Of a stretch of 64,000 nt of DNA, positions 47,475 through 59,340 are shown one piece after another. The notes under the pieces were generated by a model that did no database searches, was not told the origin of the DNA, and saw only the letters and a program-made list of their open reading frames with translations. The DNA lies in assembly GCA_029891345.1 (NCBI GenBank), contig CM056995.1:82089895-82153894 (forward strand), written 5' to 3'. Position 1 is the first letter of the stretch. Every line of letters starts with the position of its first letter. This DNA is from Dryococelus australis. Its lineage: Eukaryota > Arthropoda > Insecta > Phasmatodea > Phasmatidae. Both the position numbers and the translations under genes were made by a program.

Positions 47475-47894
47475 TGCTGTTCTCGGTAAAATTACCACTT
47501 TTGAAAGCCCTTATTTAGATCTACTTGTATACACATTGTGTATTCCTCTGCATTATGTAAATTTAACCTTGACGAGGGGCCTCATCACTTTATTCATGGG
47601 TCGGTCGAGTGAAACTGTGATATTATTAGAAAAGTAAATATGTTACAAAACTGCTCGTTTTTATTCTTCGATGCAATAAAAAATAACAGAAAGCGAAAGA
47701 AATACTTTAAGTTATCACAAATGACTACCTAACACTTTTTGTTCGACATTAAAATATGGAACTAATTTCCCTCCATCGTTATCAACTTTACTGGGCACAT
47801 GTCACTCAAGACGCCCGTTAAAATGTAAGCAGTTAGACACATTGACTTTATTCTAAGGTCGATTTCAAAATTTCTCACTTTATCATGAACAGCA
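47475..47894 (-). mobile_element. TA-flanked MITE, GGCTGTTCAC family, copy 3
   Basis: In reverse orientation this aligns end to end with 17,917-18,321. Ends on the two strands are TGCTGTTCTCGGTAAAATTA and TGCTGTTCATGATAAAGTGA, each continuing with CACTTTTGAAA or AATTTTGAAA. Internal GTTAGGTAGTCATTTGTGATA and TTTCACTCGACCGACCCATGA blocks match. TATA precedes the left end; the right flank TTTA has diverged. At 420 bp it is the longest copy. Confidence 0.85.
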
Positions 47895-48154
47895 TTTACC
47901 AAAGATTTAGAAGTTTTTACGCATCCGTTGCAATATCTCTTGTTAATATTCAACTCCGGGTCACATTTTTTTCCCAGTGAGTGTAAATCAAAAGCCAGAC
48001 ATCTGTAGAAGATCATAAAGCCGCTTGTACCCTGAATATGTCAGGTTATCATGAGTTAAGCGACATCCAAGTTGATGTTTCGGCAGGAGTTTGCAATATG
48101 TATGAAACCAGTTCAGCATGCAAGCGAAGTTTGATTTTCATTTTCGACTACAAG

Positions 48155-48207
48155 AATTCTAGTTATATATATATATATAAAACTAGAATTCAATATATAT
48201 ATGTATA

Positions 48208-48255
<48 letters not shown>

Positions 48256-48270
48256 TATATAATATATACA
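48155..48270. repeat. AT microsatellite with a flanking perfect palindrome
   Basis: GAATTCTAGTT (48,155-48,165) and AACTAGAATTC (48,181-48,191) are perfect reverse complements around a 15-base AT core, followed by a long imperfect AT/GT-interrupted dinucleotide tract. The palindrome could extrude as a cruciform. Confidence 0.9.
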
Positions 48271-50248
48271 CCTACGGCAGTAATGTATTCGTCGAAATAA
48301 TACGTACTACCGTGACCAGCGTAAGCTGTAAAAACTTTTTTGAAATTGACAGACATGCAAGAATGGATAGGCTTTTCGTGGTTAATTAAACACTTGAAAT
48401 GTTCTTCTTAGGATGCATTTCTTTGTCCATTTTGTGTCTCTTCGCCAGTTACAGAAATATCGCAATTCTTTAGAGTAGAAACCTGTAGACACGTTTTAAT
48501 ATTGTGGTATTTATCTGCATTTCTAGTACATGCACTGCTAACTGTTCTTCAAATGACCTATTACTCAAGGGTTTTGTGAAGAATGCGTGCTTAGGAAAAT
48601 TATATAGCTTATGTGTGGACAACTGGCACTAATGTGATGTCCAGTTCATCAAATACTTACAAAACACCGTTTTGAAACATGTAAACTTTATAATTACGCG
48701 TGCACAATACTTCATCGCAGGATACAGATACCTTGCTTGATTTTACTAAAAACAGAAAAAAAAATATCTTTACAGTTTATTACTACTAATATTTAACTGC
48801 TGGCGTAAGAGTTTTGAAACTTGTTCGTGATAACAGGTACTGCTATTGATCGTTATAATTAAATCAACGCTACCTAATTTTAGGTAACATAATTGGTTCA
48901 GCTTAAACTCGCATTGCACTGGAAAACCTATGCATATTAATTTATTTTTATGCGTGTAATTTAATGTTATAATGATTAGAAACACTGATAACTACAGTAA
49001 GCCCTGAAATTAAATTAAATTATATAGTAACATGAGGAATCCGCAAACAGTACAACTTATCTTCTCTTGAATTGCACTGTAAACATTACACATTGTTAAT
49101 ATTTACTTGGAATAACCACTTCAGATACATCACAAAGGCAATTCATATGAGGTCTAAATTTAAAAATATCGAATATTACAACCTCAACTTAGCTTAAGTG
49201 ACCTTTTATATTTACCCATTTTTACAATGGAAATTTTTAATTTACAAGATTAATATTTTTGTTAATTTACATATTGAAACGACATTTTAAAAAGGAATGT
49301 ATTTCTGATCTGCAAGAGACAACATAATTTGGGTAGAGATACATATTATTTCATATTAATGCTAAATATGAGCAAATATGCAAACTTTTCATATTTACTG
49401 TAATTCACAAAATACAATTTTACTTTGTTGTTAACCACAGTTTCCCGTTAAACACCTAGGCGGATATCAATGAAAACCTTATTTGTCATTGGCAGTGCAT
49501 AAATATATATGAAGAAAATCGACCAGTCCACTGAACGGAATCGGAAGGGGAGAAATAGTACTTCCGACACTATCGGCTTAGGAGGTTTAGTATTTTCTTT
49601 AAAGATACATTTACATGTATCTGATTGACATAACATGAGCACGAAGACACCCGAATGCTGTTAGAATCGATCAAAAGATACAACAGTTTGGAAGACTTTA
49701 ATATTGATCTTAATTTCTCCTTCCCTTTCTCTCTCTCTCTCTTTCTCTCCCTCTCTCTCCCTCGCTATCTCACTTGCCCTCTGTGCCGGAATGGAGTTGA
49801 AGTAGAGAACAGAAGAATGTCCGGATACGCCCGGAGCTGTTAACAACTTTGTATGTTGACTGCTCCACGATTAGTGAGGATGATACAAGGGCAACACTGG
49901 CGTGCGTAGCTTACCTATGGTCGCCTCTACAAGAAATGCGCTGATCTGGTTTGCACTCGTTCAATTGGAAAATTATGGAATATTCAATGGTGACCCTGTC
50001 ATTTCGTTCATTAGAAGTCTGCGGCAACATTTGTGAATGCAATCCTCCGTGGGACTTGCTTGTTGTATGCGCTGCGGTGTATAAAAGTAATGCTACGATT
50101 GCCTCCTTTATTTTAAATTTCATATAATTTCTTTCGGAGGGGTTTGTTCATTCCTCGAGGACACGTATGGTGAATCTTTTGCGTAACTTGTTTTCAAAAC
50201 ATTTATTTGGAAAACACTGGATAGACAGCATCATCGGTGGCCGTTGTA
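48271..50248. other. No recognised gene; CT-rich tract at 49,720-49,765
   Basis: AT-rich DNA with a (CT)n-rich low-complexity tract at about 49,720-49,765. The minus-strand frame there is an E/R-rich artefact of the tract. Nothing else is recognised. Confidence 0.45.
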
Positions 50249-50531
50249 CACTCTAAAATAGGAACAGTGAAAACTGCTCCAAATCTGCGGATTCTAATCC
50301 AGATCTGTTGAAAACAATTCGCTTGAATCAGTTAAATTCTACCGATCAATTTAGTTGCTGGTATTCACTGATTAATGAAGTGATTTTTTCTACTTATTTC
50401 TAATTCATTGGACTGTCTTGGCAGTAAACCCTCAGCGCATTCCACTGATCCATCAGTAGACAATAGCTCATTAACCGTAAATCCAGTAAAATAACTCTGC
50501 AGATTGAAACCACTGATTCAGATCTAGAGTG
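50249..50531. mobile_element. MITE with ACACTCTA ends, copy 1
   Basis: The left end is CACTCTAAAATAGGAACAGT and the reverse complement of the right end is ACACTCTAGATCTGAATCAG. The flanks CGTTGT and CGTTGC match at five of six bases, a possible target duplication. An internal CAGTGAAAACTGCTCCA block matches CAGTGAAAATTGCTCCA in the element at 62,221, so the two are related. Confidence 0.65.
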
Positions 50532-52065
50532 TCGTTGCGAAGTCGAGTTCACACGAAGACAAAGTCGAATTACTGAGCAACGATGTGGTGTTCAAAAGGT
50601 AAGGTGCCTAGTATATTCAGGAAAAGCCATCGCCTCCGTCTTTCTAATGCTTGAACGTAAGTAGAAAAAGCTAGATCAGTAAAATATCAAGAAGGATGGC
50701 TCCTCGACTGGTCCTATCGCAACCCATGATGAAATTTTTAATTTTCCTGTCGTGATTATTGTCTGTCGTTAACACCAAATACGTTTTCTAACGCTCCATA
50801 TATATATAACTATTATGATAAGTAGTGTGCCTGTTATCTATTGAAAACGGTAATTACTATGTTTAATTTTTGTGACATGGCTATAAATAAATAGTTCTTT
50901 TCATCTGTACTACAAGACAGTGTAGATATGTGGTCTCCGCTTCCTCTTTAAAGTTTTCTTAATATGACAATAGTCAAGCAAAAAAGAAAAAAAATCTGGG
51001 GAGAAATCTAACTTATTTAATGTTTGGCTTATGCTTTTGTATTACAACATTGTGGCCTATACACCGACATAAGCATACTACAAACTAGTTTAAGTCGCCT
51101 GCAAACCTCGGTATGTGAATTAGGCTGGAGTGTGTTTAGAACACGCAATTAGAAAACAAACTGCTGTGTGTTTTTACCGTATATTTCCTGATAAATGAAA
51201 ACACTTCAAAATAGCCACGCAAAATAAATGTTCAGATATCTTACGTATGAAAATCATTATTCCTGAACACAATATTACCAAAAATAGCATTTCCACGCTG
51301 TCATCTGCCAAAATGTGGTGATGAAAATGCGAAACTTACGGGCGACTGCACTAAGCTTTGCTAAAGGCTTTCATCACCACAGTAGTATGATCTGGTTCCT
51401 TGACTTGCAAGGGGATCGAGAATCGAAGCCGGAGCCGGGAAGCCGCCGCTGGGTCCTCCAAAAAGGCGCAGACCATGGAAGTTTTAGGGGGCGCAAACCA
51501 AAAATGTAATTCTAAAATTGAAAGACGAAATGATGTATTAACACTTGCCTAATATAAGGTTTTCAGTGTTATTACCATCCTGCCGGCTGCTGACAAACCA
51601 AGAGATACTCGCTTGACTCAAAGGCCAAATTCGTAAACACTGAAAATAATTGTTTTCTTCAAATGGCTCAAAATATATTTGAATATCCTGTATAACGGAG
51701 GGCCTCTCGCCTTATCAATAATAAATGAATTTTTAGGAGTCCTAGTTAAGTTTACTTCCTTAAACTGGAAACACATTTAGGATTTAAAAACACTCCCTAG
51801 AAGCTATTTCGATATTTTTTTTTTAATTGAAGAAAACTTTCTTATGCTTTCTCTTGCACTTGGGTTAATTTAATAATTTGGTACACACAGTTACGAAATC
51901 AAAAACCTTTTAACACCACCTGGCCAATTAAAATTTGTGTTGCACTCTAAAAAACAAAACCTGGAATGGCATCAACGTGAACAAAAAGCTGCTTGGAAGT
52001 TCAAAACTCTGAGTTCCAGAAATTTCTGGTTTCCACAGTACCAAAAGGCGTCTCATTTCTTCGCT
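50532..52065. other. No recognised gene; contains one repeat match
   Basis: AT-rich DNA apart from the repeat segment at 51,383-51,445, listed separately. Confidence 0.4.
51383..51445 (-). repeat. Repeat segment shared with 59,281-59,337
   Basis: The reverse complement carries GGCTCCGGCTTCGATTCTCG, then ATCCCCTTGCAAGTCAAGGA, then ACCAGATCATACTACT. The plus strand at 59,281-59,337 carries the same words with only a few differences. It is probably one end of the element described at 58,395-59,340. Confidence 0.75.
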
Positions 52066-53224
52066 TTATTCACAGGGTTTGTCGATTACCACATCATTGT
52101 CCAATGCTACAAGCTTGTCCCTTTCACACTGCATTATCAAAAATGCTTTCAAATTGTAATTTGTCATATTGGAGCGAAGCCTTGTTTTGATAAGTTTAAG
52201 CTTAGAAAAAGCTCTCTCGCAGTTTACTTGAGTTAATGGTATTGTAAGCCGATATTTGTAAACTTTACTTAGTTCAGTGTATAAAACACAGTACATATTG
52301 TAATTACATATCACTTTATGTACACAATCTATGCATTCCTTGAAAGGATCTTCCATTCTACATGTCCGTACTTCATTTTGTACAATTTATTCTGATGTTT
52401 CACTTTCTGAATCAGATTCCATGCCAGCATCCCTAGTATATTCTTCAGTCAGTGACGAGGATATCTGGGGCTAGTCCTGAACAAACGATTCTAGTTCTTC
52501 GATTAACCTGCCTTTGTCAATATTAGGTACCAAGTCTCATATTTTGTCAGATGCATTTGATGGTAGACCTTACTTAAGTTCAGAAAACCTCTTTGGATCA
52601 AACATGATAGATCTAGGTATAGGTTCTTGTGATCAGCAGATCTGTTCGCCATACTCTGATTAAGCTTGTCAACAATATTGAAAACTTTTGTTCTGAACTT
52701 ATCCTTTTCAGTTGCTGTTGTTTCTTCATCATCTGCCAACTCTCTTGCCATTTTCTTAATCTTCCTAAGTCCCTTGGATGGTAGTTCCAACTCCAGATAG
52801 AGATGTTATGCCTCCAGAGAAGGATTGCCTTCTATCTTCTCGTCCAGGAGTCTTGGCATTATAAACGGGAACATTTTGACAGCTCTAAAAACCTGATCGA
52901 ATTGGGACCTGGCCTCCTCCAATTCATATTGAGCAGTAGAAACAAACCTCTAAGCATGCCATAGTCCAGTTTCTTTGTTTGGAGAATGTACGAGAGAGGT
53001 GTCATGATTTTGAATATTAACATAAATACCATAGTCACCAGTATTATTTCAAATGAAAGAAACTTTTGGAGAAGTGCATTAGCCTCATTGCGTACTTTTG
53101 GAATGAAGTCTTGAGAGTTGCCAATCGTATGTATAGTCACAACTAGTTCTACGAACACGGTTTCTTGATGAGATGTGTTGTCAATGTCTTCACTGCCAAT
53201 CCTGATCTTCATAGCTGTCCCCAC
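52066..53224 (-). pseudogene. hAT transposase, C-terminal region (ZMYM1-like group), broken
   Basis: Read from 53,224 down, the frames give NEANALLQKFLSFEIILVTM, KLDYGMLRGL, then after a frameshift near 52,870 FIMPRLLDEK, KVFNIVDKLNQSMANRSADH, YLDLSCLIQRGFLNLSKVYH, and finally LYTELSKVYKYRLTIPLTQV with CERAFSKLKLIKTRLRSNM. The last block is the C-terminal dimerisation motif of hAT transposases. The text resembles the insect zinc-finger MYM-type/hAT hybrids. There is a stop near 52,798 and a further frameshift near 52,500. The N-terminal zinc-finger region and catalytic core upstream were not found. Confidence 0.85.
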
Positions 53225-54139
53225 TATGGCTTTTTGGGTTTCTATTGGTCAAATGTTAATGCCCCTAGTAAATTTGTGTTTTATGTAATTAGTAGTGTGG
53301 AATTATACCACTTTCCGAGATTTTTTTATTTTAGAAAAGTTTGTTTTCTTAGGAATTACCCAGTTTTCTACATATTTATTTTGTTTATGTACATGTCCGT
53401 ATTGTTTTTGAACTTTTTCAGTGTATTTTAATACTGTGGAATGTTATTGTTTACATTTGGGAAACAGTGCATTTGAACATTAATTTGCGTGTTATGTTTG
53501 CGCTAACTACCAAACATTTTCGATGATTTATTACAGAAACAACTGAATGAAAACTGTAATAGATTCCTTTGTAGGTAGTCGCATACTCTTTACACACCCA
53601 AAGGTCTACATAGCAGTACTGATTAACTTTGCAAATATTATCATTTCTCTACATACTGAGTTTGCAAGTAATTTTAATTTCAATGAGTGGAGAGTTGTTG
53701 TGTAACACTTCAATATTTATGACTTTATAATGATTATTATAAGTCTTTAAATTTGATTTAAATGCCAAACTTTAATGCAATGTATAAGATGTTTAGCGTA
53801 TGTTCAATGTAATATGTGAAACTTATTTATTTTGACAGTTGTGTTGTATAAGCTATGTAAGTCTAATTATTATCTATGGTTCCTTTGTATGAGTATTTGT
53901 CTTTGTAACAAGCACTACCTTTTGTTTTCTCAAAAGAATCAGGCAACACTTGCCAGTCTATCACATTTTATTTTATTTTATTTTCGAACAATAGTCTGAT
54001 AGAACAAAAAACTTATTCATTCTAATTTGGAATCAGTGAAAGGCCAGTTCAGAAAAGAAGTCAGTCCTTACAATTAAATATTTACGACGGAGATACATAT
54101 TTATTGACGCACTATTGAAATTCTGAGCCTATATATGTT
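53225..54139. other. No recognised feature
   Basis: AT-rich DNA with an (ATTTT)n patch near 53,968-53,984. The missing 5' part of the hAT gene would be expected here but was not recognised. Confidence 0.4.
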
Positions 54140-54490
54140 TAAAAGAAGAAGTAATTCGACATAAGATGTACGATGAGCCCGGAAGGAAGGACGGCCCAGT
54201 AAAGGAGGACTTCTGGATTTTCAACTTTGCACCAAGGACGACGCAGTGTCTGGTGTTCGGAGAGCCAATTCTGCGAGAGTAGGACTAGTAGCTGCGGATT
54301 CTGGCGAGGTTCCGATTCTGCACCCACCTCCGCTGTTCCGGCCCGCAGAGGACGAGTTCGCTGAGCAACACCCGGAGATGTGCTGTCCATGGTGAGCGGG
54401 AGAGCTGTTCCTGGGTACTACACCAGTGAAGGATGACTCCACAACATCGACAGAGTTGCGGTTATTTTCCGCTATCAACACAGATAAGTC
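54140..54490 (-). other. GC-rich island with two overlapping minus-strand frames
   Basis: A locally GC-rich segment gives two overlapping open frames on the minus strand (54,221-54,481 and 54,139-54,390). The first is serine/alanine/glycine-rich with SSPAHHGQHISGCC and SPESAATSPTLAEL. It looks exon-like in composition but I recognise no family and see no clear splice signals. Confidence 0.25.
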
Positions 54491-57400
54491 ATATTTTTGT
54501 TCAAGCTAATGTAAGTGTATTTATGACACCAGAACTAGTAAAATCAAATGTTGGTAAATCGGTTGATGTGCAGTGTGCAGGCTGTTGTTGCTTGTAATTT
54601 TGAGAATTAGTATAGTATAATATTTCGTAACTGAAGTTCTGCAAGGGTACCATACGGTTTGAGATTGGTTTGTTTGATCAGTATTAAAATAAAAGTAATT
54701 TTATTAGTTTCTATTGATTTACTTGATTTAAGACTTCTGTGTTTGTTTATTAGAATTAATTATCCAATTGTTTCTAACTACAGAGGAAGTGAGATTTGGA
54801 TGAATACATCGATTTTTTTTAGCGTGGCAGCATAACAGTTCAGCCGAGGTATATCATTAATATAACCTATGAGACTCACTCACATATACAACGCTATTTT
54901 ATCAATGAATTACACATTCATATCTTATATTAAATATATCAGAAATAATATTTTATATGCAATAAGATTGGCCGTAATATTGTAACACATATTATAGGTG
55001 TTACAGTATTAATTTGAACTCCCAAACGTGTGGCTATAAACTCTCCGCACATTGTGTCATTTAACACATAACAGTTGAGTACAGCATTTGGTGGCAAGAA
55101 TAATTCTTCTCCAGCCAGTGAATCAAAAGTAAATTCTGTGTGCTAAACACTATGTACTGACATCACACACCAGACAATTTAATTTCAGCAGTAGAGATGT
55201 CATCAGGTTGTCTACAGTTGGCAAGTCAGTGTATATATTCTAGAGTGTGAACCAGCTGTCGAGTGAGGGTTACCATCAAAACCAATCGAAGGTAGTAGCA
55301 ACATTTCCCCCTACCCACTATACTCACAATTGTTTACACAATTGTGGACAAAACTTTCAAACAATAATATTTCACTCCTGAGAGTCATCGTTTCATTTCA
55401 GTGGTATTTACTATAATTTTTTATACAAACAAATAAAGGCTTTTTTTTAATTTTACTTCCTCATATTTACTCCGTGAAGTATTCAGTATTTTAACTTTGT
55501 GCATACACCTATAGTATTAACTTAAATTAGGTGTTTTTCAATTAATTATTTTGCCACATTCTGCAATGCAGGTGTCACTATAGTGATATGCACACAATTT
55601 CTTTTGACCTGTTAGCCTATTTACAGTTTTGTTTGCGGTGACCACAGTATTGGAGGAAGTACTTGCAAATCCCATTACAATTACAAGTGCCACGAATTTG
55701 AACAGAAAATTCGTTAAAATCATTACCAATGTGGATTATTTTCAGTTCAGCTGCTTTTGATTTCTGCAACATATTTTCCAGTCTTCTCTTCATGAAGCAG
55801 TTCATATGAAAATCTGTGATAAAATTTATTGTAAAAAGCATGTAGTCGAGTTCGTTTTTAGAAATGACTTGTTCTAGATGATCTAACGTTATAAAAATTA
55901 TTGGATTCCTGTCAATTTGGAAATAAGCTTTGTTATTGAAAGTGAATAACAAGATTATCTGTGCTTAATTCATGCAAAACTTGAGAGGTGAAGTAAAATT
56001 AGCTTACTGGCTTGAGTACATATTAGTACATAGTATGTACTATCAAATATGTTGGTCAATTGAATTTTTTTATCCTAGCACCAGTTGTACTGCATAAATT
56101 TCATTATTGGAAAGGGGGGGGGGGGTGAAAAATGGTTGATTAAAATGTTTAAAGATTGCCGTCCAGCTATGCTATGAAATACTCTCCTTAATACAGTAGA
56201 CCTTATTTGCAATTTGTGTAGTATTTAAATTATTTATCTCATCTATAATATCTCAAATGTCACTTAAGTGGCATACCAGAGGCGATGGTACATTTTCATA
56301 TTTGGTATAGGAGTACCATTGTGTTGTTTATAGCTGTAAGCATTTTTCAATAATTGTTACTGCTTCTTCTATGGATTATCTACGCTAGCCAAGAAAATGT
56401 ATGTCTTAAGTGGGAAGTTGTGTCCCAATGCATGTATGTACTATATGAATACACCATGTGTGGTGGTCAAAGTAATGATCAAACGTAATAGTTCTACGAA
56501 ATTTATTTGAGTTACTCTCCATAGGCATTGGAATAGTTTTCTAAGAAGTAACGTGACCTGAATTTGTCAAGTAAAATAATGACGTATTTGATATTTTACT
56601 ATGGAACGACACTTACTAAAATCCTAAATTACCAAATCGCAACCTTCCTGAACAAGTGACTTAATATCATCCGATCTGAGCGCTACTACTGTTAAAATAC
56701 TATTGTAGTAAACGGTAACTACGAACACAGTCTCACTGTGTGTTATATTTTTGGGTGTGTATGTTTCTTTTTACATAAATACGTACGAATAAAAATTTAA
56801 AAGGAGTGAGGTGAGCAGTTTACCATAATTTATAAAAACCTGCTAAATGATGAAGTGATCAATTAGTGTCTATGAAACGAGCATTCGGAAATGAGCGGGA
56901 GGAGGAGACGATACTCTTGCCCCTTCTGTACTTGATTGTGCCCCTTCAGTACAGTTACAAATTTGACAGTATGTCCATTTCAATTAAAATTTCCCCCAAT
57001 TCCGAGTTGCTCTGTAGGCCCTACTACAAAGATGCTTTAGGTTTTGTTGATGAAAAGGCACTACATATTGCCAAACTACAGAATAGTCCTTTGTGTATAA
57101 TTCTTGGTTACAGCCCCCAAAATTTCATAACTGGTCTACTCACATTATGAAGAAGTGACTGAGGTTTGAACTGTTTGTTACTTATGGTTGAAGCATGGCT
57201 GCCAGTGGGTTAACCATAGCTGCCTGTGTTTCACTTGAGGCAGTGTAGTGGTGGCATAACTGCATAACAAAACTGATTTATATGTGTAAAGGTGCACTCG
57301 CAACCATCCGTCGCACTCGTCAGGCGGTCACATGATCTTCGACCAATCGCAGGGCAACGTTTTTTTTATCCGTCAAATATATCTTGGACCGACGGATGGG

Positions 57401-58233
57401 CCACCTCCTTCTGACTAGCTTCTGTAGACCCGAATACGCACTTTGAAATAAAATGTAACGCGCTGGATATGTGTTTATTTATCTTGGTGGTAAATTCAGG
57501 AAATTAAAACTTAAACAGTAATTCAACTTATATATTTATCACGTAAAAATTTATTTCCCAAAATGTTTCTCTCATGAAAATGTATTTCCAACCAAAATAT
57601 ACCTTCTGCGAAAGAAGAAAGCAGAACATAAACCATATTTGTTAGGAATAGAAACTTTTGAACAATTTATTTTGTTGCTAATTTAATGATAATAGCTTCA
57701 AAAAGCAGTAAGTTAATACTTCGGCAACTTATTATTAGATATTACTGCCTATAGAGCTAATAAAAGCAACAATGTTAAATCACTAACTGTAATAGAACTA
57801 TTTTTAATTAATCTAGCATTAATAAAACACAGATAAGTTGTGGCAATTTCGCTATCCAAAAAAATTTTTGGTTATATTCATTCCCGAATTTTTTGGCATA
57901 AATTTAAGTTTTGTGACTGTTTAGCATTCCGTTCTCTTACTTATAATTGATTAACATATGCCCTTCGTAACTTGTAACATGTAAGTATGTGTCCAGTAAC
58001 ATGATTCTGTTACAATTGATTGTCCTTGTTTCAAGTGACAATATTTATGCTTTAATTAAATTTTTTAATACGGCATAGTAATATAAATATGCAACTATTA
58101 TATTACATCCGGCAAAACAACACGTTTTTATACTACGAGACGACAACTGCACTTAAATCGCGCATATCGAGCCATGTAAATTTGAATTGCCCATGTATTC
58201 GTCTGTTCAAGCCGCTAGGGGCGCTGTTGTAGC
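54491..58233. other. No recognised gene; AT-rich
   Basis: Contains a minus-strand frame at 55,617-55,952 with a cysteine-rich end (CNCNGICKYFLQYCGH) whose family I do not recognise, and a G run near 56,117-56,126. CCGCTAGGGGCGCTG near 58,212 resembles an insulator-protein (CTCF) site with one base missing. Nothing else is supported. Confidence 0.35.
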
Positions 58234-58394
58234 GTGTCTCGCATGTTGACAATGTTAAAACGCTTCAGTTTCCCATATTGTCCTTCTACTATATTTGGTA
58301 GTAGTCTGTACTGTATTATGCTTGCTGACTTTTATGCATCTTTCTCGAATCTTGGTTTTCAAGGTTACAGGTCAGTTGCTATTATAGGCCATTA

Positions 58395-59340
58395 TCTTCC
58401 AAGATGGTGGATGGGCGATGTTTACCAAGATGGTGGTCATCTACAAAGATGGCGGTCGCCTACCAAGATGGTGGTCTCCAGTAATGTATAAACAAATGAC
58501 GAACGAAAACACAAATATGCTGGCCTCCAGTAGCATGTAAACAAATGGCGAACAAAAAAATCAAGATCGCGGAATGGATATAGGTGAGGGAGATTCGAAC
58601 AGAGGTGGCGTGGGGGGAGACCTCAGGAAATGTAAGTTTTCAAATTAAATATTTTCAAAGGAAATTTTTTTAGGAAAAAAGGGGAATTCCGAGGGGAAAA
58701 AGGGGAAAATGGCCACCGGAGTTAAAGACATTTTAATTAATTAATTTTTTAACAATTATTTAAATTTTTTAACGATTTTTTTAATTAAATTTTTCTGTAA
58801 GAAATTTATTTTTTACATTTTTTAATTGGTTTTTATTTTTTTGTGAATTTTTTGTGATTTTTTTTAGATTTTCTTGAATTTTCGCATTTTCAAAGTCAAA
58901 GGTCAAGGTCAAAGTTCATAGGTCAGTCCTGATCCCGGTCAACTGGTTCGGAGTCACTGATCGCAGTCACCGCAGTCGCTGATCCCTGTCAGCATTTCAA
59001 AAAAAAAAAAAGGTCATTTCTGAGAATCCTTTTAATCATTTTTAAAATAATTTTTTTATAATTTTTAATAATTTTTAATAATAAATCTTTTCGGCTTTTT
59101 TCGAATACTTAGAATTTTTTGAAGAGTTTTTGGAATTTTTTTTAGGGTTTTTTTTAGTGGGTTTTGGGAACAAAGGTCCTCGGATCAAGGTCGATGTCAA
59201 GGTCAAAGGTCACACGGATCGGGTGAAAGGTCACTGACATCCAATATCGCGGACGGTGACGTAGCAACATGGTGGCTCCCCCAGCTCCGGCTCCGATCCC
59301 TGATCCCCTTGCAAGTCAAGGAACCAAATCATACTACTCA
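58395..59340 (+). repeat. Repeat element with AAGATGG tandem motifs and AGGTCA cluster
   Basis: Four AAGATGGYGG motifs occur at 58,401, 58,428, 58,446 and 58,465, followed by a direct duplication of about 50 bases (CTCCAGTA...AAACAAATG). After an AT-rich T-run stretch come seven exact AGGTCA words (58,900; 58,906; 58,920; 59,011; 59,200; 59,207; 59,228), then a GC-rich end (CAGCTCCGGCTCCGATCC, then AAGTCAAGGAACC) shared with 51,383-51,445. The shared end shows it is interspersed. No coding capacity, TIRs or poly(A) tail were recognised, so its class is unknown. Confidence 0.6.

Noticed and set aside
49655-49846. Overlapping frames at the CT tract with SLSLFLSLSL on one strand and EREREGEKERERE on the other
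   Set aside because: Both are direct translations of a CT/GA low-complexity tract.
51940-51960. A TGCACTCTAAAAAACAAAAC sequence near the hAT pseudogene, considered as its terminal repeat
   Set aside because: No inverted partner was found beyond 53,224, and the word matches the CACTSTAAA elements rather than a typical hAT end.
55617-55952. A minus-strand frame with a cysteine-rich end, considered as a zinc-binding or small secreted protein
   Set aside because: No family is recognised, no signal peptide is apparent, and base composition equals the flanks, so it is not called.
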